Under the pieces are notes generated by a model. It was not told where the DNA came from. It was given only the letters and a program-made list of their open reading frames with translations, and did no database searches. Positions 47,789-55,838 of a DNA stretch of 64,000 nt are shown here, in pieces (the first letter of the stretch is position 1; the number at the start of each line of letters is the position of its first letter). Made by a program: the position numbers and the translations under genes. Source of the stretch: Paramagnetospirillum kuznetsovii. GTDB lineage: Bacteria; Pseudomonadota; Alphaproteobacteria; Rhodospirillales; Magnetospirillaceae. The stretch is from NCBI RefSeq assembly GCF_003284725.1, contig NZ_PGTO01000003.1, forward strand, positions 282,153 through 346,152. The letters are read 5' to 3'.

Positions 47789-48598
47789 ATGATGAGCAAG
47801 TCACCAGACATTCCGTCGCTTTCCCCGGCGCCTTCCCCGCCGTCGCCGCCAAGCGGTTGGCTGGCCGATCTGCATTTGGCGGCCTCCTTCATGACCCGCA
47901 TTCCCTTACCCGATCCGGGCGTGGTCGCGGGCGGTCTGGCGCCCGCCATGCGCTGCTTTCCGTTGGTCGGACTTGGCCTGGGGCTGCTGGCGGGGCTGGT
48001 GGGCGCCATTGCCACATGGCTGCTTCCCCCCCTCCCCGCCGCCTTGCTGGCCATCCTTACCCTGGTCCTCGCCACCGGGGCGCTGCACGAGGACGGCCTT
48101 GCCGATCTGGCGGATGGGCTGGGAGCGCGAGGCGGAATTGACAAGCGGCTCGAGGTGATGCGCCAGTCCAGCATCGGCGCCTACGGCGTGCTGGCGCTGC
48201 TGTTCTCGGTCGGGCTGCGGGTCGGCGCCCTTGCCGCCATCCCCGGCGGCTGGCGGATGGCCGGGGCGCTGATGGCCGCATCGGCCCTGTCGCGGGCCAT
48301 GATCCCCGCCGCCATGCAAATCATGCCTCCGGTGCGGCCCGATGGACTGGGCGCCGCCGCCGGAGTGCCGGATGCCACCGTGGCGGCCACCGCCGCCGGT
48401 TTGGGATTGGCCGTGGCGGCGCTCGGCATCGGATTGGGCGGCGCCCTGGCCGCCGCCATCCTTGCCATCGTCGCCACGCTGGCGGTCGTCATGGTGGCGC
48501 GCCGCGTCCTCGGCGGTTTCACCGGCGATGTGCTGGGAGCCGTGCAGCAAGCGGCCGAGATCGCCATTCTGCTGGCCGCCGCCATGGTGTGGGCATGA
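47789..48598 (+). CDS. cobS: Adenosylcobinamide-GDP ribazoletransferase (cobalamin synthase)
   Basis: A 269-residue inner-membrane protein with several helices. It joins adenosylcobinamide-GDP and alpha-ribazole (phosphate) to make adenosylcobalamin (phosphate). The family segment LHEDGLADLADGLGARGGIDKRLEVMRQSSIGAYGVLAL at about residues 93-132 contains the metal-binding DGLADxxDG motif. Two adjacent ATG codons open the gene. The stop overlaps the cobC start (ATGA). Confidence 0.95.
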   Translation: MMSKSPDIPSLSPAPSPPSPPSGWLADLHLAASFMTRIPLPDPGVVAGGLAPAMRCFPLVGLGLGLLAGLVGAIATWLLPPLPAALLAILTLVLATGALHEDGLADLADGLGARGGIDKRLEVMRQSSIGAYGVLALLFSVGLRVGALAAIPGGWRMAGALMAASALSRAMIPAAMQIMPPVRPDGLGAAAGVPDATVAATAAGLGLAVAALGIGLGGALAAAILAIVATLAVVMVARRVLGGFTGDVLGAVQQAAEIAILLAAAMVWA

Positions 48599-49209
48599 GC
48601 GGCGGTAGCGGCGCCACGCGCTGGTGGCTGTTGCGCCATGCGCCGGTCCCCTGCCCGTTCGGACGCATTCACGGCCGCCTCGACGTCGCCTGCGACACGT
48701 CGGAGGACGACGCCTTCCGGGCCTTGACGAAGATCATACCGTCCAACCCCGTGTTGGTGGAAAGTGGCCTTATTCGCTGCCGCCAAACGGCGGGGGCCTT
48801 GGAAACCGCCGGAATGCTGCTGCCACCTCCCATTATCGAGCCCGATTTGATGGAACAGGACTTCGGCCGTTGGCAGGGACGCAGTTGGAGCGACCTGGAA
48901 GCGGTCAAGGATCCCGATCTCGCCAGTTTCTGGCGTGATCCGGCCGGAACCGCGCCGCCGGGCGGAGAAAGCTTCGCCGCCATGATCCAGCGGGTCTCGG
49001 CGGCACTGCAAAGCCTGTCGTCAGCCCAATCGGGGCGCGACATTCTGGCCATCGTCCATGCCGGCACCATTCGGGCCGCCCTGGCCCAGGCCCTGGATCT
49101 GGAGCCCGCCACCGCCCTTCGCTTTGCCGTTCATCCGCTGTCCCTGACTCGACTGGACTTCACCGCCGAGGGCTGGCGGATAGAAATGGTGAATGCGCTT
49201 TCCCATTAG
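48595..49209 (+). CDS. cobC: Alpha-ribazole phosphatase, histidine phosphatase family
   Basis: A 204-residue phosphoglycerate-mutase-like phosphatase. The catalytic motif is LLRHAPV with Arg14-His15, and the second catalytic His is in AIVHAGTIR; EQDFGRWQG is the acidic loop. Beside cobS and cobT it should remove phosphate from alpha-ribazole 5'-phosphate or adenosylcobalamin 5'-phosphate. It is translationally coupled to cobS by a 4-nt overlap. Confidence 0.88.
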   Translation: MSGGSGATRWWLLRHAPVPCPFGRIHGRLDVACDTSEDDAFRALTKIIPSNPVLVESGLIRCRQTAGALETAGMLLPPPIIEPDLMEQDFGRWQGRSWSDLEAVKDPDLASFWRDPAGTAPPGGESFAAMIQRVSAALQSLSSAQSGRDILAIVHAGTIRAALAQALDLEPATALRFAVHPLSLTRLDFTAEGWRIEMVNALSH

Positions 49210-49339
49210 TCATCCTGCATAGGCAGGCTTGAAATCAGTCAAGATCGGGGCGCGACCAGCAAATAGAACATGTATTTTTCATTCTTTTTTGGTCATGATA
49301 AGCACCTGGATGGGTGGGCACGCTTATCCTCTGGAGTTC

Positions 49340-51400
49340 ATGATGAGAGCACTTCTTCGAAATCTCAGTCTCAGTTCCAGAATTGGAATCGCCATTCTTA
49401 TCCCGGTTCTGGGGATGCTGGTCTTCTCGGGGATCGGCCTGTCTGAAAAGATCGCCTTCGCCAAGAAGATGAACCAGCTCGAGGAGCTTGCCGGACTTGG
49501 CCCGACCATCGGAACCCTGGTGCATGAGCTCCAGAAGGAACGCGGCATGTCGGTGGGGTTCATCGGCAGCAAGGGCGCGAAGTTCGCCGACCGGCTGCCG
49601 GGCCAGCGCAAGGACGCCGACACCCGCCTCGCGGCGCTGACCGAGGCCCTGCGCAAATTCGAATCCTCCGAGACCTCGGCCGGTCTGAAAGCGTCCATCG
49701 CGGGCGCCAAACCCGGCCTTGAGGCACTTGGTGCCAAGCGTGCCGCCATCGACAGCCTGTCGCTGACCATGCAGGAGACCGCCGGATTCTATACCGCCAC
49801 CATCGGCAAGCTGTTGGCGGTCATCGAACAGATGGCGGTGGTTGATTCCGACGTCCGCCTGTCCAAGGCGATCACGGCCTATACCCAACTGCTGCACGGC
49901 AAGGAACGGGCGGGGCAAGAGCGCGCCACCGCGTCGGGGGGATTCGGCGCCAAAAAGTTCGAGGCCCCCATCCACCGCAAGTTCACCCAGTTGATCGCCC
50001 AGCAGGATACATATTTCGCCACCTATACCATCTATGCCACCGAGGAGCAGAAGCAGGCCCTGGGCGCCGCCTTGGCCGATGGCGCCGCCAAGGAGGTCGA
50101 TCGCATGCGCGTCATCGCCATGGACAGCCCCTTCTCCGGCACCACCGGCGAGGTGGAAGCGCCCGTCTGGTTCGATGCCATCACCAAGAAGATCGATCTG
50201 TTCAAGCAGGTGGAAGACAAGGTCGCCTCCGAACTGATCGGTCTGGCCGCCGCCATTCACGCCGAGACGGAACGGGCACTTTACACCTATCTCGTCGGCA
50301 CCATCGTCCTGCTGGCCGCTGGCATCGGCATCGCCTGGGTGATCGCCGCCGATATCTCTGGCCCACTCAGCAAGATCATCGTCTCCATGGACGTGCTGTC
50401 CAAGGGCGACACGTCCCATGAGGTGGAGGGCGCCGACCGTCACGACGAGATCGGCGCCATGGCCCGTGCCGTCGAGGTCTTTCGCACCGGATTGTTGCGC
50501 GCCGACCAATTGACCTCTCAGCAGAAGGTCGAACAGGAAGCCAAGGACCGCCGCGCCAAGGTGATCGACGGCATCTTGGGCCAATTCAACTTCGAAGTGG
50601 CGGAAGTGCTGGAAACCATGGCGGCATCCGCCACCGAGTTGGAAGCCACCTCGCAGACCATGTCGGCCACCGCCGAGGAAACCTCCAACCAGGCCACCGT
50701 GGTGGCGGCGGCGGTGGAGGAAATGGCGGTCAATATGCGCACCGTGGCCGGTGCCGCCGACCATCTGTCGGATTCGGTGGAAGCCATCAATCACCGGGTG
50801 GCGGATTCGGTCCATATCGCCGAAAGCGCCCGCCACCGGGCGCAGGAAACCAATCAATCGGTGCGCGGATTGTCGCAGGCGGTGCTCAAGATCGGCGCGG
50901 TGGTCAATCTCATCAACGACATCGCCAGCCAGACCAATCTTCTCGCGCTGAACGCCACCATCGAGGCCGCCCGCGCGGGCGACGCCGGCAAGGGTTTCGC
51001 CGTCGTCGCCAACGAGGTCAAGAACCTGGCCAACCAGACGGCGCGCGCCACCGATGAAATCACCTCTCAGATCAGCTCGGTCCAGACTGAAACCCGCGCC
51101 GCCGTGGACGCCATCACGGAAATCACCGGAATCATCGAGCAGATGAGCCAGTTGTCCACCGGCATTTCATCCTCGGTCTCCGAGCAGGATTCGGCGACCT
51201 CGGAAATCGCCAACAATGTCCAGCAGGTCTCGCTGGGCGTCGACGAGGTCAGTTCCAACGTGGTCGGCGTCAATCGGGCGGCGGTGGAAACCGGGCACGC
51301 CGCCGACGACGTCCTCGAGGCGGCGCGCACCGTCGCCGAACGGGCCACCGCGCTCCGCCAGCAGGTGGACGCGTTCCTCACCAATATCCGTGCTGCCTGA
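49340..51400 (+). CDS. Methyl-accepting chemotaxis protein with NIT-type sensor domain
   Basis: From ATG 49340 (preceded by CTGGAG) the product has 686 residues. A membrane helix at about 15-37 is followed by a periplasmic helical region of about 250 residues with [20 protein letters not shown], the hallmark of the NIT (nitrate/nitrite sensing) domain. A second helix at about 315-335 precedes a HAMP domain and the signalling domain with its hairpin tip [22 protein letters not shown]. It should report to CheA/CheW. The gene precedes a STAS protein and an RsbW-like ATPase on the same strand. Confidence 0.92.
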   Translation: MMRALLRNLSLSSRIGIAILIPVLGMLVFSGIGLSEKIAFAKKMNQLEELAGLGPTIGTLVHELQKERGMSVGFIGSKGAKFADRLPGQRKDADTRLAALTEALRKFESSETSAGLKASIAGAKPGLEALGAKRAAIDSLSLTMQETAGFYTATIGKLLAVIEQMAVVDSDVRLSKAITAYTQLLHGKERAGQERATASGGFGAKKFEAPIHRKFTQLIAQQDTYFATYTIYATEEQKQALGAALADGAAKEVDRMRVIAMDSPFSGTTGEVEAPVWFDAITKKIDLFKQVEDKVASELIGLAAAIHAETERALYTYLVGTIVLLAAGIGIAWVIAADISGPLSKIIVSMDVLSKGDTSHEVEGADRHDEIGAMARAVEVFRTGLLRADQLTSQQKVEQEAKDRRAKVIDGILGQFNFEVAEVLETMAASATELEATSQTMSATAEETSNQATVVAAAVEEMAVNMRTVAGAADHLSDSVEAINHRVADSVHIAESARHRAQETNQSVRGLSQAVLKIGAVVNLINDIASQTNLLALNATIEAARAGDAGKGFAVVANEVKNLANQTARATDEITSQISSVQTETRAAVDAITEITGIIEQMSQLSTGISSSVSEQDSATSEIANNVQQVSLGVDEVSSNVVGVNRAAVETGHAADDVLEAARTVAERATALRQQVDAFLTNIRAA

Positions 51401-51418
51401 TCGCGGGAGAGAACAGTC

Positions 51419-51718
51419 ATGCAATTCACCACCAAGCGCGACGGCAACCGGATCGACGTCTCGGTGTCCGGCAAACTGACCTTCGCCGACTCGGCGACGT
51501 TTCCGCAGTTCGTCGAACAGGTCACCAAGGGCTCTGGAATTTGCGATATCGATCTGGGCGGTCTCAGCTTCATCGACTCCACCGGCATGAGTCTCTTCGT
51601 GCATGTCTATGACGCGGCGCAGGTATCCGGGCTGAAAGTCGTGATCCGGAACGCTACGGGGGCGGTGTCCGAGACATTGCGCCGCGCCAGTTTCGACACG
51701 CTGTTCGAGTTCCGTTGA
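51419..51718 (+). CDS. STAS-domain protein, anti-sigma factor antagonist type
   Basis: A 99-residue single STAS domain. The segment IDLGGLSFIDSTGMSLFVHVYDAA has the usual Ser-Thr pair (DSTG) where SpoIIAA/RsbV-type proteins are phosphorylated. Shine-Dalgarno GGGAGAG lies 8 nt before the ATG. The gene lies 18 bp after the chemoreceptor, and its stop overlaps the possible TTG start of the ATPase gene, so the three genes probably form an operon. Confidence 0.88.
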   Translation: MQFTTKRDGNRIDVSVSGKLTFADSATFPQFVEQVTKGSGICDIDLGGLSFIDSTGMSLFVHVYDAAQVSGLKVVIRNATGAVSETLRRASFDTLFEFR

Positions 51719-52419
51719 GCAACGCCGCCCCTATGTCCATGACCAATGCGGAGGTCGATGCCGTCGTCGCGGCCCGCTTGGACGATGCCATGCGCGACGC
51801 CAATGGCGGGGCGGCACGGCCATTGGCGTTCTCCGCCTTCGACAGCGGCAAGGTCGAAGACCTGGCGCAATTCCTGGAGGCGGCGGTCGGTGTTTGGATC
51901 GACGTCGCCTGTAAGGGGCATGCGGCATTCCAAATTCCGCCCGATGCCGACCTGGTGTTGCGGGTCTCGACGGCGGCGGCCATTCGTCTCGACGTGGCCG
52001 ACGCGGTGGCGCGAGCCATGATGAAGCGGTTCCAACACCTTCAACCGCTGGAATCCGATATTCGCTGCGCGCTTCAAGAAGCCATCGGCAACGCGGTCAT
52101 TCATGGAAATCTTGGCCTGGACGGATCGTTGCGCGCCACCATGGAGGGATTGCGGATCTTTTCCGCCACCATGGAACAACGCCAATCCGATCCCGCCCTA
52201 GCCTGCCTGCCCATCACCATCCGGGCCAAGGCGCACCATGACGGCGTTACCTTTGTGGTCGAGGATATGGGGGCGGGCTTCACGCCTCCGACCATCGGGC
52301 CAGAGCCTATCCCCGCGGTCGCCGCCGGTGGACTTGGCCTTGCCATCATTCATCGCTGCTGCGCCCAGCTTCGGTTCGACAGCGGCGGCCGATGCATCGA
52401 CATGGCGTTCCGACTCTAG
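51715..52419 (+). CDS. RsbW/SpoIIAB-like ATP-binding regulatory kinase
   Basis: The product is 234 residues from TTG 51715, or 228 from ATG 51733; the first overlaps the STAS stop by 4 nt and favours coupling. The C-terminal about 150 residues are a GHKL ATPase domain: N box ALQEAIGNAVIHGNL, G1 VEDMGAGFTPP and G2 GGLGLAIIHRCC. This is the anti-sigma kinase class that phosphorylates STAS antagonists. The N-terminal about 90 residues are of unknown fold. No PP2C phosphatase or sigma factor is adjacent. Confidence 0.82.
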   Translation: MSNAAPMSMTNAEVDAVVAARLDDAMRDANGGAARPLAFSAFDSGKVEDLAQFLEAAVGVWIDVACKGHAAFQIPPDADLVLRVSTAAAIRLDVADAVARAMMKRFQHLQPLESDIRCALQEAIGNAVIHGNLGLDGSLRATMEGLRIFSATMEQRQSDPALACLPITIRAKAHHDGVTFVVEDMGAGFTPPTIGPEPIPAVAAGGLGLAIIHRCCAQLRFDSGGRCIDMAFRL

Positions 52420-52429
52420 CCATCCGGCT

Positions 52430-53485
52430 CTAGTCACGGGGGCCGAGGTCGATAGTGCGGGACTTGAGCTCCGCCCAAAGGGTCTCGTGCCGACGCTGGA
52501 CCTCGCCCCGACACGAGACCAGAAAGCCGACCTTGGCCGGCCAGGGGGCCACCAGTTCGGGCGCCCCCAAGACCAGCGGCAGCATATGGGCCTCGCTGCC
52601 GCGAATCATATTGGCGTAGCCGTTGTAGTTGGACTGCAACGCCGCATTTTCCGGCTTCAGCATGAAGGTGAGAAACTTCAAGGCATTGGCGCGATTGGGC
52701 GGATTGCGCGGAATGGCGATGACGTCGGTCCACACCAGATTGCCCTCACGCGGATAGGCATAGGCCAAGGTCGGACGGCCTTCGCGCGCCCGCATGGCGT
52801 CGCCATTGCGGGTCACCGCCAGCACCACATCCGCACGGCCCAGCGACTGCGCCATTCCGGCCGACTGCACCGGCGGGGTCGCCGCCAGCAGGGGGGACAG
52901 TTGGCGCGCCGCCTTTTCCAGCTTGGCGTCGTCAAGCGTGCAGCGGGGCTCGCCCAGATACAGCAGCGCCAACTGCACCATGTCGGCGTCGTCCATTATC
53001 TTGATATGGCCGAGGATGTCGGGCGGCGGGTCGAACAGCAGGCGAAGCGTGTCGATGTCGCCCTTGTGAACCGAGGTATCCACGGCGAAGGCGGTGGTTC
53101 CCCACTGATGCGGGATGGTGAACTCGTTGCGGGGATCGAAGGATCGCGACCGCCACGGATCCTCGATATTCCAAAATCCGGGCAGTCGGTCCGCCCATAT
53201 TCGCTCCAGAAGCCCGTGCTCGATCAAGCCCATCACTTGGTGATCGGGCGGAAAGGTTATGTCATAGCCGGAATGCCCGCCCGCCAGCTTGGCAACCATG
53301 GCGGAATGGTCGGGCGCCTCATCCAAGATGGCACTAAGATTGGTCTCGCGTTCGAACTTGCCCAGAAGTTCGGGCGAAATGCTGCCGATACGGGCCAGAA
53401 TCCGCAACTCACTGGCCGCCAGGACCGGACCGGCCAGCCCTAGGACGATCAACGCGGCAAAGACGGCGGTGACGGATATCCGCAT
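52430..53485 (-). CDS. Periplasmic solute-binding protein, polyamine-type (PotD/PotF-like)
   Basis: A 351-residue family-1 extracellular solute-binding protein with signal peptide MRISVTAVFAALIVLGLAGPVLA. Segments such as GYDITFPPDHQVMGLIEHGLLERI, PHQWGTTAFAVDT and PENAALQSNYNGYANMI match spermidine/putrescine-binding proteins. No permease or ATPase genes lie near, so it is an orphan and may feed a distant transporter or a sensor. Its ATG overlaps the stop of the upstream peptidase gene (TGATG), implying coupled translation. Confidence 0.82.
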   Translation of the reverse strand: MRISVTAVFAALIVLGLAGPVLAASELRILARIGSISPELLGKFERETNLSAILDEAPDHSAMVAKLAGGHSGYDITFPPDHQVMGLIEHGLLERIWADRLPGFWNIEDPWRSRSFDPRNEFTIPHQWGTTAFAVDTSVHKGDIDTLRLLFDPPPDILGHIKIMDDADMVQLALLYLGEPRCTLDDAKLEKAARQLSPLLAATPPVQSAGMAQSLGRADVVLAVTRNGDAMRAREGRPTLAYAYPREGNLVWTDVIAIPRNPPNRANALKFLTFMLKPENAALQSNYNGYANMIRGSEAHMLPLVLGAPELVAPWPAKVGFLVSCRGEVQRRHETLWAELKSRTIDLGPRD

Positions 53486-53892
53486 CACGCCTCGTCCTCG
53501 ATTCGCTCCATGTCGTCGTCGGACAGGCCGAAATGGTGGCCGATCTCGTGGATCAGCACATGCTTGACCACCGAGGACAGGTCTTCTCCCGTCTCGCACC
53601 AGTAGTCGAGAATGGGGCGACGGTAGAGGAAGATCATGTCCACGTCGCTGGGCGCGCCGCCAAAGGCCTGGATGTCCATGGCGGTGCCGCGATACAGGCC
53701 AAGCAGGTCGAAGGAACTTTCCAGATCCATCTCGCGTTCCACATCGTCGTCGGGAAAGTCCTCGACCCGGATGATCACATCGGCGGCATAGCGGCGCAGT
53801 TCCTCTGGAATATCGGCGAAGGCGATCGCCGCGATGGTTTCCAGATCGGCGCAGCTGGGGGGCGTGCTGTGGTGGGGCATTACTCTGCTCAT
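53485..53892 (-). CDS. Zincin-like metallopeptidase family protein
   Basis: A 135-residue protein of the DUF1025/metallopeptidase family. The zinc-binding motif HEIGHHFGLSD (HExxH plus a third ligand region) is at about residues 115-125, and the segment LDYWCETGEDLSSVVKHVLI precedes it. These minimal zincins are conserved in alphaproteobacteria, but their substrates are unknown. Start ATG 53892; the ATG at 53880 is also possible. The stop overlaps the solute-binding protein start. Confidence 0.85.
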   Translation of the reverse strand: MSRVMPHHSTPPSCADLETIAAIAFADIPEELRRYAADVIIRVEDFPDDDVEREMDLESSFDLLGLYRGTAMDIQAFGGAPSDVDMIFLYRRPILDYWCETGEDLSSVVKHVLIHEIGHHFGLSDDDMERIEDEA

Positions 53893-53963
53893 GAAAAGAA
53901 TTTAGCCTGTCCTTGATGGCGAAGCCAGCAAAGCCCATGTCTGGTGTGCGACCAGGAGCTTCC

Positions 53964-54272
53964 ATGACCCAGACACTGACCGGCCCGGCCCGCGCCGCCG
54001 CCTTGGCCCAATTGCCCGGATGGACGGAGTGCGACGGCCGCGACGCCATCGCCAAGACCTTCGTCTTCAAGGATTTCGCCAAGGCCTTCGCCTTCATGAC
54101 CGAGGTCGCCCTGGCCGCCGAACGCATGAACCACCACCCAGAATGGTCCAATGTGTGGAACAAGGTACAGATAACCTTGTCCACCCACGATGCCGGTGGA
54201 GTCACCGCGAAAGACATCGACCTGGCCAAGGCCATGGAGGCGGCTTCCGGGACTGCCACACTCCGTAAATAG
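53964..54272 (+). CDS. phhB: Pterin-4a-carbinolamine dehydratase
   Basis: A 102-residue PCD/DCoH protein. Signature residues are in [50 protein letters not shown], with the catalytic His pair in MNHHPEW. It dehydrates 4a-hydroxytetrahydropterin, recycling the cofactor of phenylalanine hydroxylase, or has a folate-related role. ATG 53964 has AGGAGCT upstream. No phenylalanine hydroxylase gene is in the window. A half palindrome follows its stop. Confidence 0.92.
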   Translation: MTQTLTGPARAAALAQLPGWTECDGRDAIAKTFVFKDFAKAFAFMTEVALAAERMNHHPEWSNVWNKVQITLSTHDAGGVTAKDIDLAKAMEAASGTATLRK

Positions 54273-54282
54273 CGCGTTGTGT

Positions 54283-54304
54283 GGAGCGCGGGCGTCCCGC
54301 CCGC
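54283..54304. repeat. Half copy of the dispersed palindrome, copy E
   Basis: A single right arm, GGAGCGCGGGCGTCCCGCCC plus two bases, identical to the arm of copy B, 10 bp after the phhB stop. No left arm was found. Confidence 0.8.
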
Positions 54305-54343
54305 CCTGTGGGGCACATCAAGCGACGGCTGCTGGCTAAGCCA

Positions 54344-54799
54344 TCAGCCCCGCGCCTTTTCCTCCCAGCCGCCGCGCTCGGTCTGCTGGTAATAAACCAA
54401 TTCATGACCGGCGGCCTTCCAGTCCTTCCAGCGCTCGCGGGCGGCTTGGACCGCGTCGGGGTCGTTGCCGTCGAACAGGTCCAGGCAACGGGCGAAGCCT
54501 TCCACCGCCTCGGAACGGGCACCGTCGCACATCACCAGAATGGTCGCCTCGTTGGGGTTCTCGTCGCGGTCGGTCAGCCAGATGGGCTGAAGCGCCGGAT
54601 CGCCGTCGCGGGCGGCGCCGTGGGGAATCCACGACTCGGGCTCGAAGGTCCACAGGCGCTCGTTCAGATCATCGACCCGTTCCGCCGATCCCGCCAGCAC
54701 CACCGCCCGGTGCCCCGCCGCCAGGGCCTTGTCCAACAGCTTAGGCAGGGCTTGATCCAGCGACAGGCGCGTCAGGTGGTAAAAGCCGATCTGGGTCAT
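54344..54799 (-). CDS. holC: DNA polymerase III subunit chi
   Basis: A 151-residue protein starting MTQIGFYHLTRLSLDQALPKLLDKALAAGHRAVV, the chi N-terminus, with WIPHG and PIWLTDRDENPN near the middle. Chi is part of the clamp-loader complex and links it to single-strand-binding protein. Its start overlaps the stop of the upstream glycosyltransferase gene by 4 nt, an odd pairing of replication and envelope genes. Confidence 0.93.
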   Translation of the reverse strand: MTQIGFYHLTRLSLDQALPKLLDKALAAGHRAVVLAGSAERVDDLNERLWTFEPESWIPHGAARDGDPALQPIWLTDRDENPNEATILVMCDGARSEAVEGFARCLDLFDGNDPDAVQAARERWKDWKAAGHELVYYQQTERGGWEEKARG

Positions 54800-55734
54800 G
54801 GGGCGGAGGGCGGTCGCGGCCCCGGCGCGGCATATGACAGATAGGCCAGCCGCTTCGCCTCGCGGCGGCCATGGGTGACGGTATCCAAAATGATGCCCGC
54901 GGTCAGGCTGAGAAAGGCCAGGATCATGATGCCGGTGGCCAGGATCGCGGTGGGAAAGCGCGGTACCAGCCCGGTCTGCATGAAAGTGGCGAAAACCGGC
55001 TCGACAAGGATAACGGCCAACAGCGATAAAAGCGCGAAGGCGGCACCGAACAGGGCCAAGGGCTTTTCACGCTTCAACAGCTTGAAGATGGTCACCAGGA
55101 TTCGCCAGCCGTCGCGATAGGTGTTCAGCTTGGACACCGAGCCCTCGGGGCGGGCGAAATAGGGCGTCTCGATCTCAGCCACCGGCATGGACAGGCTCAG
55201 CGCGTGCACCACCAGCTCTGTCTCGGTCTCGAATCCCGCCGACATGGCCGGAAACGACTTGACGAAGCGGCGCGAGAACACCCGGTAGCCCGACAGCATA
55301 TCCTTGAACCGATCACCGAACAGCCAGGCGACGAAGCCGGTCAGCATGTGGTTGCCCAACTGGTGCCCGGCGCGAAAGGCTCCCGCCTCCTCCGTATGCA
55401 GGCGCGATCCCACCACCATGTCGAGGTTTTCGTCCACGAGGCGGGCGATCAGTTCCGGGGCGCTGGGGGCGTGATAGGTGGCGTCGCCGTCTACCATCAC
55501 ATAGATGTCGGCCTCGATGTCGGAGAACATGCGCCGCACCACATTGCCCTTGCCCTGCAAGGGCTCGAACCTTACGACCGCTCCGGCGGCGCGGGCCAGC
55601 GCGACGGTGCGGTCCTTGGAATTATTGTCGTAAACATAGATCGCCGCCTGGGGCAGGGCGGCGCGGAAATCGCGGATCACCTGTTCGATGGCGTGTTCTT
55701 CGTTATAGCAAGGAATCAGGACGGCGATGTTCAT
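54796..55734 (-). CDS. Family-2 glycosyltransferase with C-terminal membrane helices
   Basis: A 312-residue protein. The GT2 domain has MNIAVLIPCYNEEHAIEQVI, the DxD-like MVDGDATYHA and DMLSGYRVFSRRF; two hydrophobic helices at about 232-260 and 268-295 anchor it. It resembles dolichyl/polyprenyl-phosphate sugar transferases, so it probably loads a sugar on undecaprenyl phosphate at the inner membrane. The neighbouring large membrane protein (55835-57625), 101 bp upstream on the same strand, could be the enzyme that uses the product. Confidence 0.85.
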   Translation of the reverse strand: MNIAVLIPCYNEEHAIEQVIRDFRAALPQAAIYVYDNNSKDRTVALARAAGAVVRFEPLQGKGNVVRRMFSDIEADIYVMVDGDATYHAPSAPELIARLVDENLDMVVGSRLHTEEAGAFRAGHQLGNHMLTGFVAWLFGDRFKDMLSGYRVFSRRFVKSFPAMSAGFETETELVVHALSLSMPVAEIETPYFARPEGSVSKLNTYRDGWRILVTIFKLLKREKPLALFGAAFALLSLLAVILVEPVFATFMQTGLVPRFPTAILATGIMILAFLSLTAGIILDTVTHGRREAKRLAYLSYAAPGPRPPSAP

Positions 55735-55793
55735 GGACCTGCCGGGGCTGGGACGCGACGCCACAGACTTTTGGAAAAGCCCGTCCTTGTCAA

Positions 55794-55838
55794 GGTGATC
55801 AGGCGCGTTGGGGTGATCAGGCGCGTTGGGGTGATCAG
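55794..55838. repeat. 18-bp tandem repeat, 2.5 copies
   Basis: The unit GGTGATCAGGCGCGTTGG occurs at 55794-55811 and 55812-55829, and its first half again at 55830-55838. The last half-unit covers the stop codon of the membrane protein gene. Confidence 0.9.

Noticed and set aside
55794-55838. CRISPR-like repeat
   Set aside because: It is a direct tandem repeat of 18 bp without spacers and overlaps a coding end.
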